Assembly (NCBI GenBank): GCA_018267575.1
Contig: JAFDYF010000033.1
Location: 1 to 64,000 of the forward strand
DNA from: Bacteroidota bacterium
GTDB lineage: Bacteria; Bacteroidota; Bacteroidia; Chitinophagales; Chitinophagaceae
Direction: 5' to 3'
DNA length: 64,000 bases
Shown: piece by piece, positions 46,603-53,242 of the stretch
Layout: the number at the start of each line of letters is the position of its first letter
Numbering within the stretch: the stretch's first letter is position 1
The notes under the pieces: model-generated
What the model was told of the DNA's origin: nothing
The model's database searches: none
What the model saw: the letters and a program-made list of their open reading frames with translations, nothing else
Translations under genes and position numbers: made by a program

Positions 46603-47742
46603 TCATTGGATAGAAATAATTTGAGATTGAACCGACAATTTTGAAAAATGCTCCACGATCCTTTCACTATGGGTATCTGTAATAAAAATCTGTCCTTCGT
46701 TTTGTATGCAGGCCCACTCGAGCAGGTTATGCATCCGGTTTTCATCTAGTTTCTCGAACACATCATCCAGCAACAGTAATGGCGGAAACCCTTTTTCTTT
46801 TTTTAGGGTCTCAAATTCCGCAAGCTTTAATGCAAACAATAGGCTTTTTCTTTGTCCTTGGGAAGCGATTGCTTTAAAAGGCTGTTCGTAAAGCCTGAAA
46901 TCCAAATCGTCTTTATGGATACCCACGGTCGACCTTTGTAATAGAAGGTCTTTTTCCCGGCATTGCTTTAGCAATTGATCAAATGGCTGCCCCAATAATT
47001 GGCTTTCATATTGTATACCCACTGGTTCCTCCATACCGGCAATCTGAATATAAAAACCCTTCACGGCAGGGAGGAGTTCTTCCAAAAATTTTTTTCTTTT
47101 TCCAAAAACATAATTGCCCGCATTGACCAATTGCGCATCATATATATCCAATAGGTTGAAATCATGCGATCGTTTTTCGGCAAAGGATTTTAATAAACTG
47201 TTTCGCTGTTGCATCAATTTATTATACTGCATCAGGCTTTGTAGATAAGCACTATCCAATTGGCATAATAAGGCATCCATAAAGCGTCGACGCTCTTCGC
47301 TGCCATCCGTAATCATTTGCACATCATCAGGCGTGATGATCACCGCGGGGAATTTTCCAATATGAGCTGAAAACTTTTCATACAAAGCTCCATCCAGCAT
47401 AAATTCTTTTTTACCGGTCTCCCGAAGAATGCAAACTACCTGTTCCTCTTTACCGTGGGACTCAAACCTGCCCTCAATCCGAAACCCTTGCGCCCCATGA
47501 TGCACATTTTGCCCATCGGGCCTGCTGAAATAACTCTTGGTAAAACAGAGATAATAGATGGCATCCAATAGATTGGTCTTGCCCACCCCATTTTTTCCAC
47601 AGATACCAATGACCCGCTCCTGGAATCCAAAGGAGGATTTGGGGTAATTTTTGAATTGCAAAAGCGATATGGAATTGAGTCGGAACAAGATCCTGCAAGA
47701 TAAGTTGAGATATTGATTAAGTTGGCCGGAAAGCAAGGACAT
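46603..47742 (-). CDS. recF: DNA replication and repair protein RecF
   Basis: SMC-like ATPase that loads RecA at single-strand gaps. It has 379 residues from the ATG. Family members begin at the equivalent of FRLNSISLLQFKNYPKSSF, so the TTG at 47688 (18 residues later) may be the real start. Walker A is GICGKNGVGKTNLLDAIYYL; the signature is SQGQRKSLLFALKLAE; Walker B is PPLLLLDDVFEKLD. Divergent from pdhA; convergent with the MBL gene. Confidence 0.93.
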   Translation of the reverse strand: MSLLSGQLNQYLNLSCRILFRLNSISLLQFKNYPKSSFGFQERVIGICGKNGVGKTNLLDAIYYLCFTKSYFSRPDGQNVHHGAQGFRIEGRFESHGKEEQVVCILRETGKKEFMLDGALYEKFSAHIGKFPAVIITPDDVQMITDGSEERRRFMDALLCQLDSAYLQSLMQYNKLMQQRNSLLKSFAEKRSHDFNLLDIYDAQLVNAGNYVFGKRKKFLEELLPAVKGFYIQIAGMEEPVGIQYESQLLGQPFDQLLKQCREKDLLLQRSTVGIHKDDLDFRLYEQPFKAIASQGQRKSLLFALKLAEFETLKKEKGFPPLLLLDDVFEKLDENRMHNLLEWACIQNEGQIFITDTHSERIVEHFSKLSVQSQIISIQ

Positions 47743-47843
47743 GCCATCTTACGAACTTGAATAGGGTGTTTCTAAATTCAAAAACCGCAATTTGTTTTCA
47801 ACCTTTTAACCATCTATCCAACATCACGTTATGTTTCTTGCAA

Positions 47844-47877
47844 TTTGTGCAAATTTCCCCTTAACCCCTTATCTTTG
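47844..47877 (+). promoter_or_regulatory. Bacteroidota-type promoter of pdhA
   Basis: TTTG at 47844-47847 and TATCTTTG at 47870-47877, separated by 22 bases, fit the -33 / -7 (TAnnTTTG) consensus. Transcription would begin near 47883-47886, only a few bases before the TTG start codon of pdhA. Confidence 0.6.
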
Positions 47878-47888
47878 CCAACCTAAAT

Positions 47889-48893
47889 TTGAGCAAATTG
47901 GCTACAAAATTCTCTAAAGAAACATATCTGTATTGGTATGAGTTGATGCAGCTTATTCGTCAGTTTGAGCTGATGGCAGAAGAAAAATATAAAATGGATG
48001 GCAAAATCCGTGGTTTTTTCCATGCCTATATTGGGCAGGAAGCCATAGCTGCGGGTTGTATGACGGCCACCAAGCCCGACGATACCTTTATTACCGGTTA
48101 CCGCGACCACGGTTTGGCGCTTTCCAAGGGCGTTAGTGCCAATGCCTGTATGGCGGAACTATACGGCAAAGCCACTGGTGCGGCCAAAGGAAAAGGTGGC
48201 AGTATGCACTTTTTTGGTGTGGATATGAAATTCTATGGCGGTCATGGTATTGTGGGCGCTCAGATAGGCACCGGTGCTGGCTTGGCCTTTGCTGAAAAAT
48301 ATAAGGGCACCGACAATGTATCCCTTACTTTTTTTGGGGATGGTGCTGCCCGTCAAGGGATGTTGCATGAAGTTTTCAACCTTGCCATGCTTTGGAAATT
48401 GCCCGTGATTTTTATTTGCGAAAACAATAACTATGCTATGGGCACATCAGTTGAAAGAACCTCCAATGTGGTGGATATCTATAAATTGGCGGATGCCTAC
48501 GAAATGCCCGGTGATTCCATCGATGGCATGAGCCCTGAATCGGTGCACGAAGGTGTTGCCCGTGCAGTAAAAAGAGCCCGTGAAGGCGGCGGTCCCACTT
48601 TAATCGAAATCAAAACCTATCGCTATAAAGGCCATTCCATTTCTGACCCACAGAAATACAGAACCAAGGAAGAAGTGGAAGAATATAAACAGCGTGACCC
48701 CATCCAAATGGTATTGGATACTATTTTGAAACAGAAATTTGCAAGCCAACAGGAGATCGATGCCATCAACAAAAGGATATCTGATATTGTAACCGAATCC
48801 GTGAAATTTGCGGAAGAATCCCCATGGCCCAACGATGATGAGGTTTTGAAAGATGTTTATATCGATAAAAACTATCCATTCATCGTAGATTGA
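47889..48893 (+). CDS. pdhA: Pyruvate dehydrogenase E1 component, alpha subunit
   Basis: Thiamine-diphosphate enzyme subunit that decarboxylates pyruvate. It has 334 residues. RGFFHAYIGQEAIAAGCM and YRDHGLALSKG start the fold; the diphosphate motif is FFGDGAARQGMLHEVFNLAM to CENNNYAMGTS. The start must be TTG: conserved residues (ATKFSKETYLYWYELM) precede the first ATG. The TTG at 47889 or at 47898 could serve. The beta subunit is not adjacent, so E1 beta must be elsewhere. Confidence 0.93.
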   Translation: MSKLATKFSKETYLYWYELMQLIRQFELMAEEKYKMDGKIRGFFHAYIGQEAIAAGCMTATKPDDTFITGYRDHGLALSKGVSANACMAELYGKATGAAKGKGGSMHFFGVDMKFYGGHGIVGAQIGTGAGLAFAEKYKGTDNVSLTFFGDGAARQGMLHEVFNLAMLWKLPVIFICENNNYAMGTSVERTSNVVDIYKLADAYEMPGDSIDGMSPESVHEGVARAVKRAREGGGPTLIEIKTYRYKGHSISDPQKYRTKEEVEEYKQRDPIQMVLDTILKQKFASQQEIDAINKRISDIVTESVKFAEESPWPNDDEVLKDVYIDKNYPFIVD

Positions 48894-48943
48894 TTTTTCC
48901 ACTAACCAGAACCCCATTTTAAAAACAAATTAAGACATCAATA

Positions 48944-49624
48944 ATGACAGAGATTAAGAAACATGTTCATTTGGAAGAAGAAAAAAACGTGGTAGCAGAT
49001 GTTGAACTGTTCTGGAATAAATATGGGAAAATGGTAAGCTATGGCATTTCAGCCATCGTAATCCTGATTGCCGCCTATTTGGGTTATAAGAATTTTGTTC
49101 AGGAACCCAATGAGAAAAAAGCCTCGGAAGCAATGTACCATGCCGAAGAATATTTCCGGATGGATTCAGTGAAACTTGCTTTGAACGGCGATAACATCAA
49201 TCCCGGCTTCGCCAAAATCGTTTCCAAATATAGCGGTACAAAGGCAGCCAATCTGGCTTCTTTTTATGCAGGCTCCTGCTATCTGAAATTGGGCGATTAT
49301 AATAATGCCGTTAAATACCTTAAAGATTTCTCCACTTCTGCCCAACAACTACAGGCAAAAGCCTATGGATTATTGGGTGATGCCTATTCCGAGCTGAATA
49401 AAAAGGACGATGCCATTGCTGAATATAAAAAAGCAGGCACCCTTTTCGAAAAGGACGACCTCATTTCCCCTGAATATTTGTTCCGTGCTGGTTATTTGTA
49501 TGAGAGTATGGGAAAAAATAAAGATGCCATTGAAATGTATCAGACCATCAAGGATAAATACCCCAACTCCCAAAGAGGCGCAGATATAGATAAATACCTA
49601 GCCAGGTTGGGTGAGACCAAATAA
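48944..49624 (+). CDS. Membrane-anchored tetratricopeptide repeat protein
   Basis: A 226-residue protein with one N-terminal helix (YGISAIVILIAAYLGYKNFV, about 32-51) and three to four TPR units after it (AANLASFYAGSCYLKLGDYN, QAKAYGLLGDAYSELNKKDD, LFRAGYLYESMGKNKDAIEM). The layout is that of YfgM-like proteins, which help the Sec translocon and periplasmic folding, but no BamB gene follows. It lies 50 bases after pdhA and 53 before ribH. Confidence 0.82.
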   Translation: MTEIKKHVHLEEEKNVVADVELFWNKYGKMVSYGISAIVILIAAYLGYKNFVQEPNEKKASEAMYHAEEYFRMDSVKLALNGDNINPGFAKIVSKYSGTKAANLASFYAGSCYLKLGDYNNAVKYLKDFSTSAQQLQAKAYGLLGDAYSELNKKDDAIAEYKKAGTLFEKDDLISPEYLFRAGYLYESMGKNKDAIEMYQTIKDKYPNSQRGADIDKYLARLGETK

Positions 49625-49654
49625 AAGGAAATGGATCAGGTTTGGGAAGATTGC

Positions 49655-49675
49655 CTAAACCTTTAACCTTAAACC
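49655..49675. repeat. Three 7-bp units in the ribH leader
   Basis: CTAAACC, TTTAACC, TTAAACC follow each other at a 7-base step and end two bases before the ribH ATG. Too short to be certain, but it matches the periodic style of other spacers in this window. Confidence 0.4.
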
Positions 49676-49677
49676 AC

Positions 49678-50160
49678 ATGGCAGAAATTAGCAACAGTAA
49701 AATATTAGATACCACAGGCATCCAAAACACAGCGGATGCCTGTGTTGTTATTGTGCGTACCGAATGGAATGCGAAGATTGTGGATGCTTTGGAGGCCGGT
49801 TGTCTGAAAACATTAGCCCAGCATTCTGTAAAAAAGATAAAAATCATTAATGTACCGGGTGCTTTCGAGATTGGTTTCGCCATAAAAAAATATTGGACCA
49901 CCCATTTTGATCAGCCAGATAAACCCGATGTTTTTATAGCTATGGGCTGCGTACTCAGGGGCGACACACCGCATTTTGATTATGTATGTAAAGCAGTTAC
50001 CGATGCGATTGTGCATTTAAATTTGACATTGCCCGTGCCTACCATATTTGCAGTGCTTACTGTTGACAACCAGCAACAGGCAGATGAAAGGATCGGCGGG
50101 AAACATGGACATAAAGGTGAGGAAGCAGCTATTACTGCGTTGAAAATGATTAATATATAG
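49678..50160 (+). CDS. ribH: 6,7-dimethyl-8-ribityllumazine synthase
   Basis: Penultimate step of riboflavin synthesis. About 160 residues from MAEISNSKILDTTG. Motifs: VVIVRTEWNAKIVDALEAGC, VPGAFEIGFAIK, MGCVLRGDTPHFDYVC with the catalytic histidine, and FAVLTVDNQQQADERIGGKH. An upstream TTG at 49642 was rejected because it would translate the repeat leader. Other rib genes are not in the window. Confidence 0.94.
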   Translation: MAEISNSKILDTTGIQNTADACVVIVRTEWNAKIVDALEAGCLKTLAQHSVKKIKIINVPGAFEIGFAIKKYWTTHFDQPDKPDVFIAMGCVLRGDTPHFDYVCKAVTDAIVHLNLTLPVPTIFAVLTVDNQQQADERIGGKHGHKGEEAAITALKMINI

Positions 50161-50282
50161 GGTGGAGGGATTGAGGTGGAGGTCATAGGGTAAGTCACTT
50201 ACTGATGAAGACCCCCAATACTAGAAAACTATATATTCTTAACCCTTTATGGATATTTTCAGACTCAAATTCTCAAAATCTC

Positions 50283-50999
50283 ATGAACGTACAAATATTT
50301 ATTCCCTGCTTTGTTGACCAGCTTTACCCACAGACTGCATTCAATATGGTTAAGGTATTGGAAAAAGCGGGTTGTACGGTTCAATACAATACCAACCAGA
50401 CCTGCTGTGGCCAACCTGCTTTCAATGCAGGGTTTTGGGAGGAGTCAAAAGCGGTTTGTTCCAAATTCCTCAAGGATTTTGCAGGTAGCGATTATATTGT
50501 GGCACCCAGTGCTTCCTGCGTTGGGTTCGTCAGGAATTATTACCCCAAATTATTTGACAATTCTTCGGTACATAATGATGTAAAAGATATGGAGAAGCGG
50601 ATTTTTGAATTCTCCGACTTTATGGTCAATGTGCTGCAAGTGGAAAATGTCGGAGCGAGTTTGCAAGCCAAAGCAACCTATCACGACTCCTGTGCCGGTC
50701 TTCGGGAATGCAAGATCAAAGAAGAGCCGCGCAAACTATTAAGCAACGTAAAAGGACTCGAACTGATTGAAATGAACGATGTGGAAACCTGTTGTGGTTT
50801 TGGCGGCACATTTGCGGTAAAGTTTGAGCCCATCTCTGTGGCCATGGCCGAACAAAAGATAAACAATGCACTAGCAACCGGGGCAGAGTATATCATATCC
50901 ACCGATCTTTCCTGCCTCATGCATATTGATGGGGTTATCCGCCACAAAGGCCTTGCATTAAAAACCATGCATATTGCTGATGTGCTTGCCAATTCATAG
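50283..50999 (+). CDS. CCG-domain Fe-S oxidoreductase, LutA/GlcF-like
   Basis: About 238 residues from MNVQIFIPCFVDQLYPQTAF. Two CCG cysteine-rich domains: QTCCGQPAFNAGFW with HDSCAGLRECKIKEEPRK, and VETCCGFGGTFAVKF near the C-terminus. LutA is one subunit of the LutABC lactate-oxidation complex; lutB and lutC are not adjacent, so either they lie elsewhere or this is a relative with another partner. The start at 50283 is preferred over 50205, which adds unrelated residues. Confidence 0.88.
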   Translation: MNVQIFIPCFVDQLYPQTAFNMVKVLEKAGCTVQYNTNQTCCGQPAFNAGFWEESKAVCSKFLKDFAGSDYIVAPSASCVGFVRNYYPKLFDNSSVHNDVKDMEKRIFEFSDFMVNVLQVENVGASLQAKATYHDSCAGLRECKIKEEPRKLLSNVKGLELIEMNDVETCCGFGGTFAVKFEPISVAMAEQKINNALATGAEYIISTDLSCLMHIDGVIRHKGLALKTMHIADVLANS

Positions 51000-51200
51000 A
51001 TGGTAATAAGGATTGGGTAAGCAAAACGTACACTGGCGATGATATGCAGCCTAGCCTTGTGGTGCTGGGTATACGTGCCTAGCAAAAAATCATCGCATCA
51101 ATGCCAAACACTTCGACTTTTTTTTAACCACCCAATCTGTGGCAAAGACCTTTGATCTATCAGGCAAAACTGTAAGGTAAAGACTGGGCAAAAAAAATGG

Positions 51201-51614
51201 TTAATATTCTGTAACCCTTGCATTTGGCTGTGCCCTTGCTGCTGGAGTTTCCCTACCCTGTATTTCTTGATCACTGATCCCCAAATATTTTTTGACTTTC
51301 AGATAAAGCATATATCTGGCTTCCTCAATACTCTTGCCCTCGCGTAAAAATCGCAGGGCTATGCCCGTCCATTTCCGGTACAACCGGATATCTTTCTTGT
51401 CCTTATCGACCAACCTATAAACACAGGAGGCGATACGGGATGCCCGGCCGAACAGGCCCGCATTTTCCATCGTTTTCCCGAAGGCCTTGTCCTCTTTCAC
51501 ACGCTTACCATCCAGGCTGCTTTTGGAGCGAGCATAGAAATGCCTTCCCATTTGGTAATAGGTAATACCACGCAAAGTGCCAGTGATAAAGAATGGTCCA
51601 ACCTGTCTTGCCAT
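51201..51614 (-). CDS. Small basic MARQ-type protein of unknown function
   Basis: About 137 residues, strongly basic, starting MARQVGPFFITGTLRGITYY. The conserved-looking part runs through YARSKSSLDGKRVKEDKAF, MENAGLFGRASRIASCVYRL and KWTGIALRFLREGKSIEEAR. From memory, related proteins beginning MARQxGPFxIxG occur in several copies in Bacteroidota genomes without a known role. The start is uncertain: an ATG at 51692 adds 26 residues, and a -7-like CATCTTTG on the minus strand at 51719-51726 would suit it. No signal or membrane segment. The 11-bp array at 51761 lies 146 bases upstream. Confidence 0.65.
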   Translation of the reverse strand: MARQVGPFFITGTLRGITYYQMGRHFYARSKSSLDGKRVKEDKAFGKTMENAGLFGRASRIASCVYRLVDKDKKDIRLYRKWTGIALRFLREGKSIEEARYMLYLKVKKYLGISDQEIQGRETPAARAQPNARVTEY

Positions 51615-51760
51615 GGTTTTTGATTGCACAAAAACAATGCCCATCCGCCCGGGGAGCCGGCCCAAGCCCCAATAAAAAAGCCCCGATATCATATATTTTT
51701 AAAACATATCAAATAAGACAAAGATGCATCCCGTTCAGGCACAGAAAGAGAGGGTTTAAT

Positions 51761-51903
51761 ATATGGTTGATATCTGTAAGCCATAGGCCTACTGTATGGA
51801 TCATGTATGGGTTCAGTATAGTTAAAGCGCATGTTCAGTATGGATACTGTATGGATCATGTATGGCCTAAGTGTACTTACTGTATGAGCAAAGTATAAAT
51901 TAA
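51761..51903. repeat. 11-bp periodic array, thirteen RTATGG-N5 units
   Basis: Thirteen consecutive 11-base units with no slip in register, starting at 51761 and every 11 bases to 51893. Examples: GTATGGATCAT (51794, 51849), GTATGGGTTCA (51805), GTATGGATACT (51838), GTATGGCCTAA (51860). Per-column counts over thirteen units: position 2 T in 12, position 4 T in 11, position 3 A in 10, position 1 G in 10 (A in the rest), position 5 G in 9, position 6 G in 7; positions 7-11 vary. The step is close to one turn of DNA, so the conserved halves face the same side. Role unknown. Confidence 0.85.
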
Positions 51904-51943
51904 ACAGCTTTACTTGAAACCATGGTTGGTCCTACTATCTTCA

Positions 51944-51964
51944 CCCAATCAGTGAATCAGTGGC
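51944..51964. repeat. 21-bp direct repeat, copy 1
   Basis: Identical to 52070-52090 over 21 bases; the core is AATCAGTGAATCAGTGGC. Related GATTCAGTGGC lies at 55707-55717, just after the permease gene. Confidence 0.7.
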
Positions 51965-51967
51965 AAT

Positions 51968-52030
51968 TTGAACGTGAATGGTCAATGATGAACAGTGAAA
52001 ATTTCAGAATTGACTATTAACCATTACAAG
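51968..52030. repeat. 7-bp periodic stretch
   Basis: Nine units at an exact 7-base step: TTGAACG, TGAATGG, TCAATGA, TGAACAG, TGAAAAT, TTCAGAA, TTGACTA, TTAACCA, TTACAAG. Position 1 is T in all nine and position 4 is A in eight. Confidence 0.65.
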
Positions 52031-52069
52031 TCATGCCGACAAGAAATTCATAACAAGAACAAAATCATT

Positions 52070-52090
52070 CCCAATCAGTGAATCAGTGGC
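52070..52090. repeat. 21-bp direct repeat, copy 2
   Basis: Second identical copy of 51944-51964, 126 bases downstream of the first (126 is a multiple of seven). It immediately precedes the palindromic element at 52111. Confidence 0.7.
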
Positions 52091-52110
52091 TTCCCCTTTT
52101 CGTTCAAACT

Positions 52111-52157
52111 GGCGCGGATATGCAGCTTTGCTTTTTGTGCGGAGGGGTATCCGTGCC
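52111..52157. repeat. Imperfect palindromic element, copy 1
   Basis: GGCGCGGATA (52111-52120) pairs with TATCCGTGCC (52148-52157) with one G-T mismatch that would be a G-U pair in RNA. The inside reads TGCAGCTTTG ... GCGGAGGGG. An inverted part-copy (complement of CTGGCGGGGATATGCA) lies at 52241-52256. REP-like or MITE-like. Confidence 0.7.
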
Positions 52158-52315
52158 CAAACAAGGAAACATAAAGGTATTCCCGTGAATTTATGAATGG
52201 ACATAACTGGCACAGATACGCCAACGTTCATTACCCGCAATGCATATCCCCGCCAGGCTGAGATGTTTGGCCAAGCTCAAACTTTGCTGTAATGCGCTTG
52301 ACCCAAAAAATTTTG

Positions 52316-52338
52316 AGTATATACCAAAAATATATACT
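52316..52338. promoter_or_regulatory. Operator dyad of the toxin-antitoxin operon
   Basis: AGTATATA (52316-52323) and TATATACT (52331-52338), a perfect inverted repeat with a 7-base spacer, 20 bases before the antitoxin ATG. Ribbon-helix-helix antitoxins commonly repress their own operon through such dyads. Confidence 0.7.
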
Positions 52339-52358
52339 TTTATGGTTAAAGTCATTTT

Positions 52359-52592
52359 ATGAAAACACTATCTTTAAAACTAGATGATGAAATCTATTCA
52401 GAAACAGAAAAAGTGATTTCAAAATTAAAGCGGCCTCGCAACAGATATATTAACGAAGCTTTGAGTTTGTATAATCAATTTCAAAATCGGCGGCTTGTTA
52501 AAGCACAACTCAAAAAAGAATCCAAACTCGTGGCAGAAGACTCCTTGGAAGTGTTATCCGAATTTGAAAAGCTTTACCAAAATGAAGATTAA
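52359..52592 (+). CDS. Ribbon-helix-helix antitoxin
   Basis: A 77-residue protein. Residues 1-45 (MKTLSLKLDDEIYSETEKVI, then RNRYINEALSLYNQFQNRR) have the strand-helix-helix pattern of an RHH DNA-binding domain. The C-terminal part is acidic and helical (EDSLEVLSEFEKLYQNED), the usual toxin-binding tail. Its stop overlaps the toxin start by 11 bases. Expected to neutralise the toxin and to repress the operon at the dyad 20 bases upstream. Confidence 0.87.
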   Translation: MKTLSLKLDDEIYSETEKVISKLKRPRNRYINEALSLYNQFQNRRLVKAQLKKESKLVAEDSLEVLSEFEKLYQNED

Positions 52593-52917
52593 ACAGTTCG
52601 ACATTTGGCTTGCAGATTTAAATCCAACTGTTGGGACAGAACCTGGGAAAACAAGACCAGTGGTTGTCATCCAAACTGATTTACTTAATGAAACACATTT
52701 ATCAACTATTGTATGTCCTGTTACTACAAACGTAAAGAGCGATGTGGAATTACTTAGAGTTCACCTACAGCAGAATCAGCTTTCGAAACTAAGTGACATA
52801 CTAGTCGACCAAATTAGAGCTATCGACAACCGTCGCTTAATCAAAAGACTTGGCAAATTAACGAAGACACAAATCGAAAGACTTCGAAACAACATCAAAA
52901 TAGTATTAGACCTTTGA
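52582..52917 (+). CDS. MazF/PemK-family toxin
   Basis: A 111-residue endoribonuclease-type toxin. MKIKQFDIWLADLNPTVGTE, then PGKTRPVVVIQTDLLNE gives the MazF fold with the conserved Arg of GKTRP; the strand STIVCPVTTN carries the second catalytic region (Thr), and SDILVDQIRAIDNRRL the next. The start at 52582 overlaps the antitoxin gene by 11 bases, typical of coupled type II pairs. Cleavage sequence unknown. Confidence 0.9.
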   Translation: MKIKQFDIWLADLNPTVGTEPGKTRPVVVIQTDLLNETHLSTIVCPVTTNVKSDVELLRVHLQQNQLSKLSDILVDQIRAIDNRRLIKRLGKLTKTQIERLRNNIKIVLDL

Positions 52918-53242
52918 TAGTACTTCTGCCTACATGGGGAATGGCTTTATATCATACGCTTGTACCAATACAAGCTGGCGCGGATATGCAGCTAAGCATT
53001 TGTGAGGATGGGTATCAGTGCACAGGCAAACAAACAATATTATATTCTCTTAACTTCACAGATTAACAAGTAGCAGGAATAGATAAGTAAAAGCTTATTT
53101 TTCCACAGTTTATTTGAGCTAGGGTAATGTCGACCCGCTTCTGGAGCAGCATTTTTGCTATTATATAGAATAACAATTTGATAATGTAATATGTGGCAAA
53201 ATTTAGGGTTATCAGGCTAGTTTATATTCAATTTAAAATCCC
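52918..53242. other. Gene-free spacer with one palindromic element
   Basis: No open frame of note. It holds palindrome copy 2 (52977-53022). From about 53025 it is AT-rich and presumably holds the permease promoter. No further structure was recognised. Confidence 0.6.
52977..53022. repeat. Imperfect palindromic element, copy 2
   Basis: Left arm GGCGCGGATA identical to copy 1; right arm TATCAGTGCA has two changes. The inside (TGCAGCTAAGCATTTGTGAG) matches copy 1 closely. Lies between the toxin and the permease gene. Confidence 0.65.

Larger units (their letters stand above)
51615..52358. other. Gene-free, repeat-rich spacer
   Basis: About 740 bases without a credible protein or RNA gene. It contains, in order, the 11-bp periodic array (51761-51903), two copies of a 21-base direct repeat (51944-51964, 52070-52090), a 7-bp periodic stretch (51968-52030), a 47-base imperfect palindrome (52111-52157), an inverted part-copy of it (52241-52256) and the operator of the toxin-antitoxin pair (52316-52338). 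Confidence 0.8.

Noticed and set aside
51761..51903. The 11-bp array as a CRISPR or a simple satellite
   Set aside because: Units are only 11 bases, have no spacers, and vary in half of their positions, so neither description fits.
51944..52090. Two identical 21-bp repeats as a CRISPR array
   Set aside because: Only two copies with a 105-base gap, no regular spacers and no cas genes. They fit the local 7-bp periodic pattern instead.
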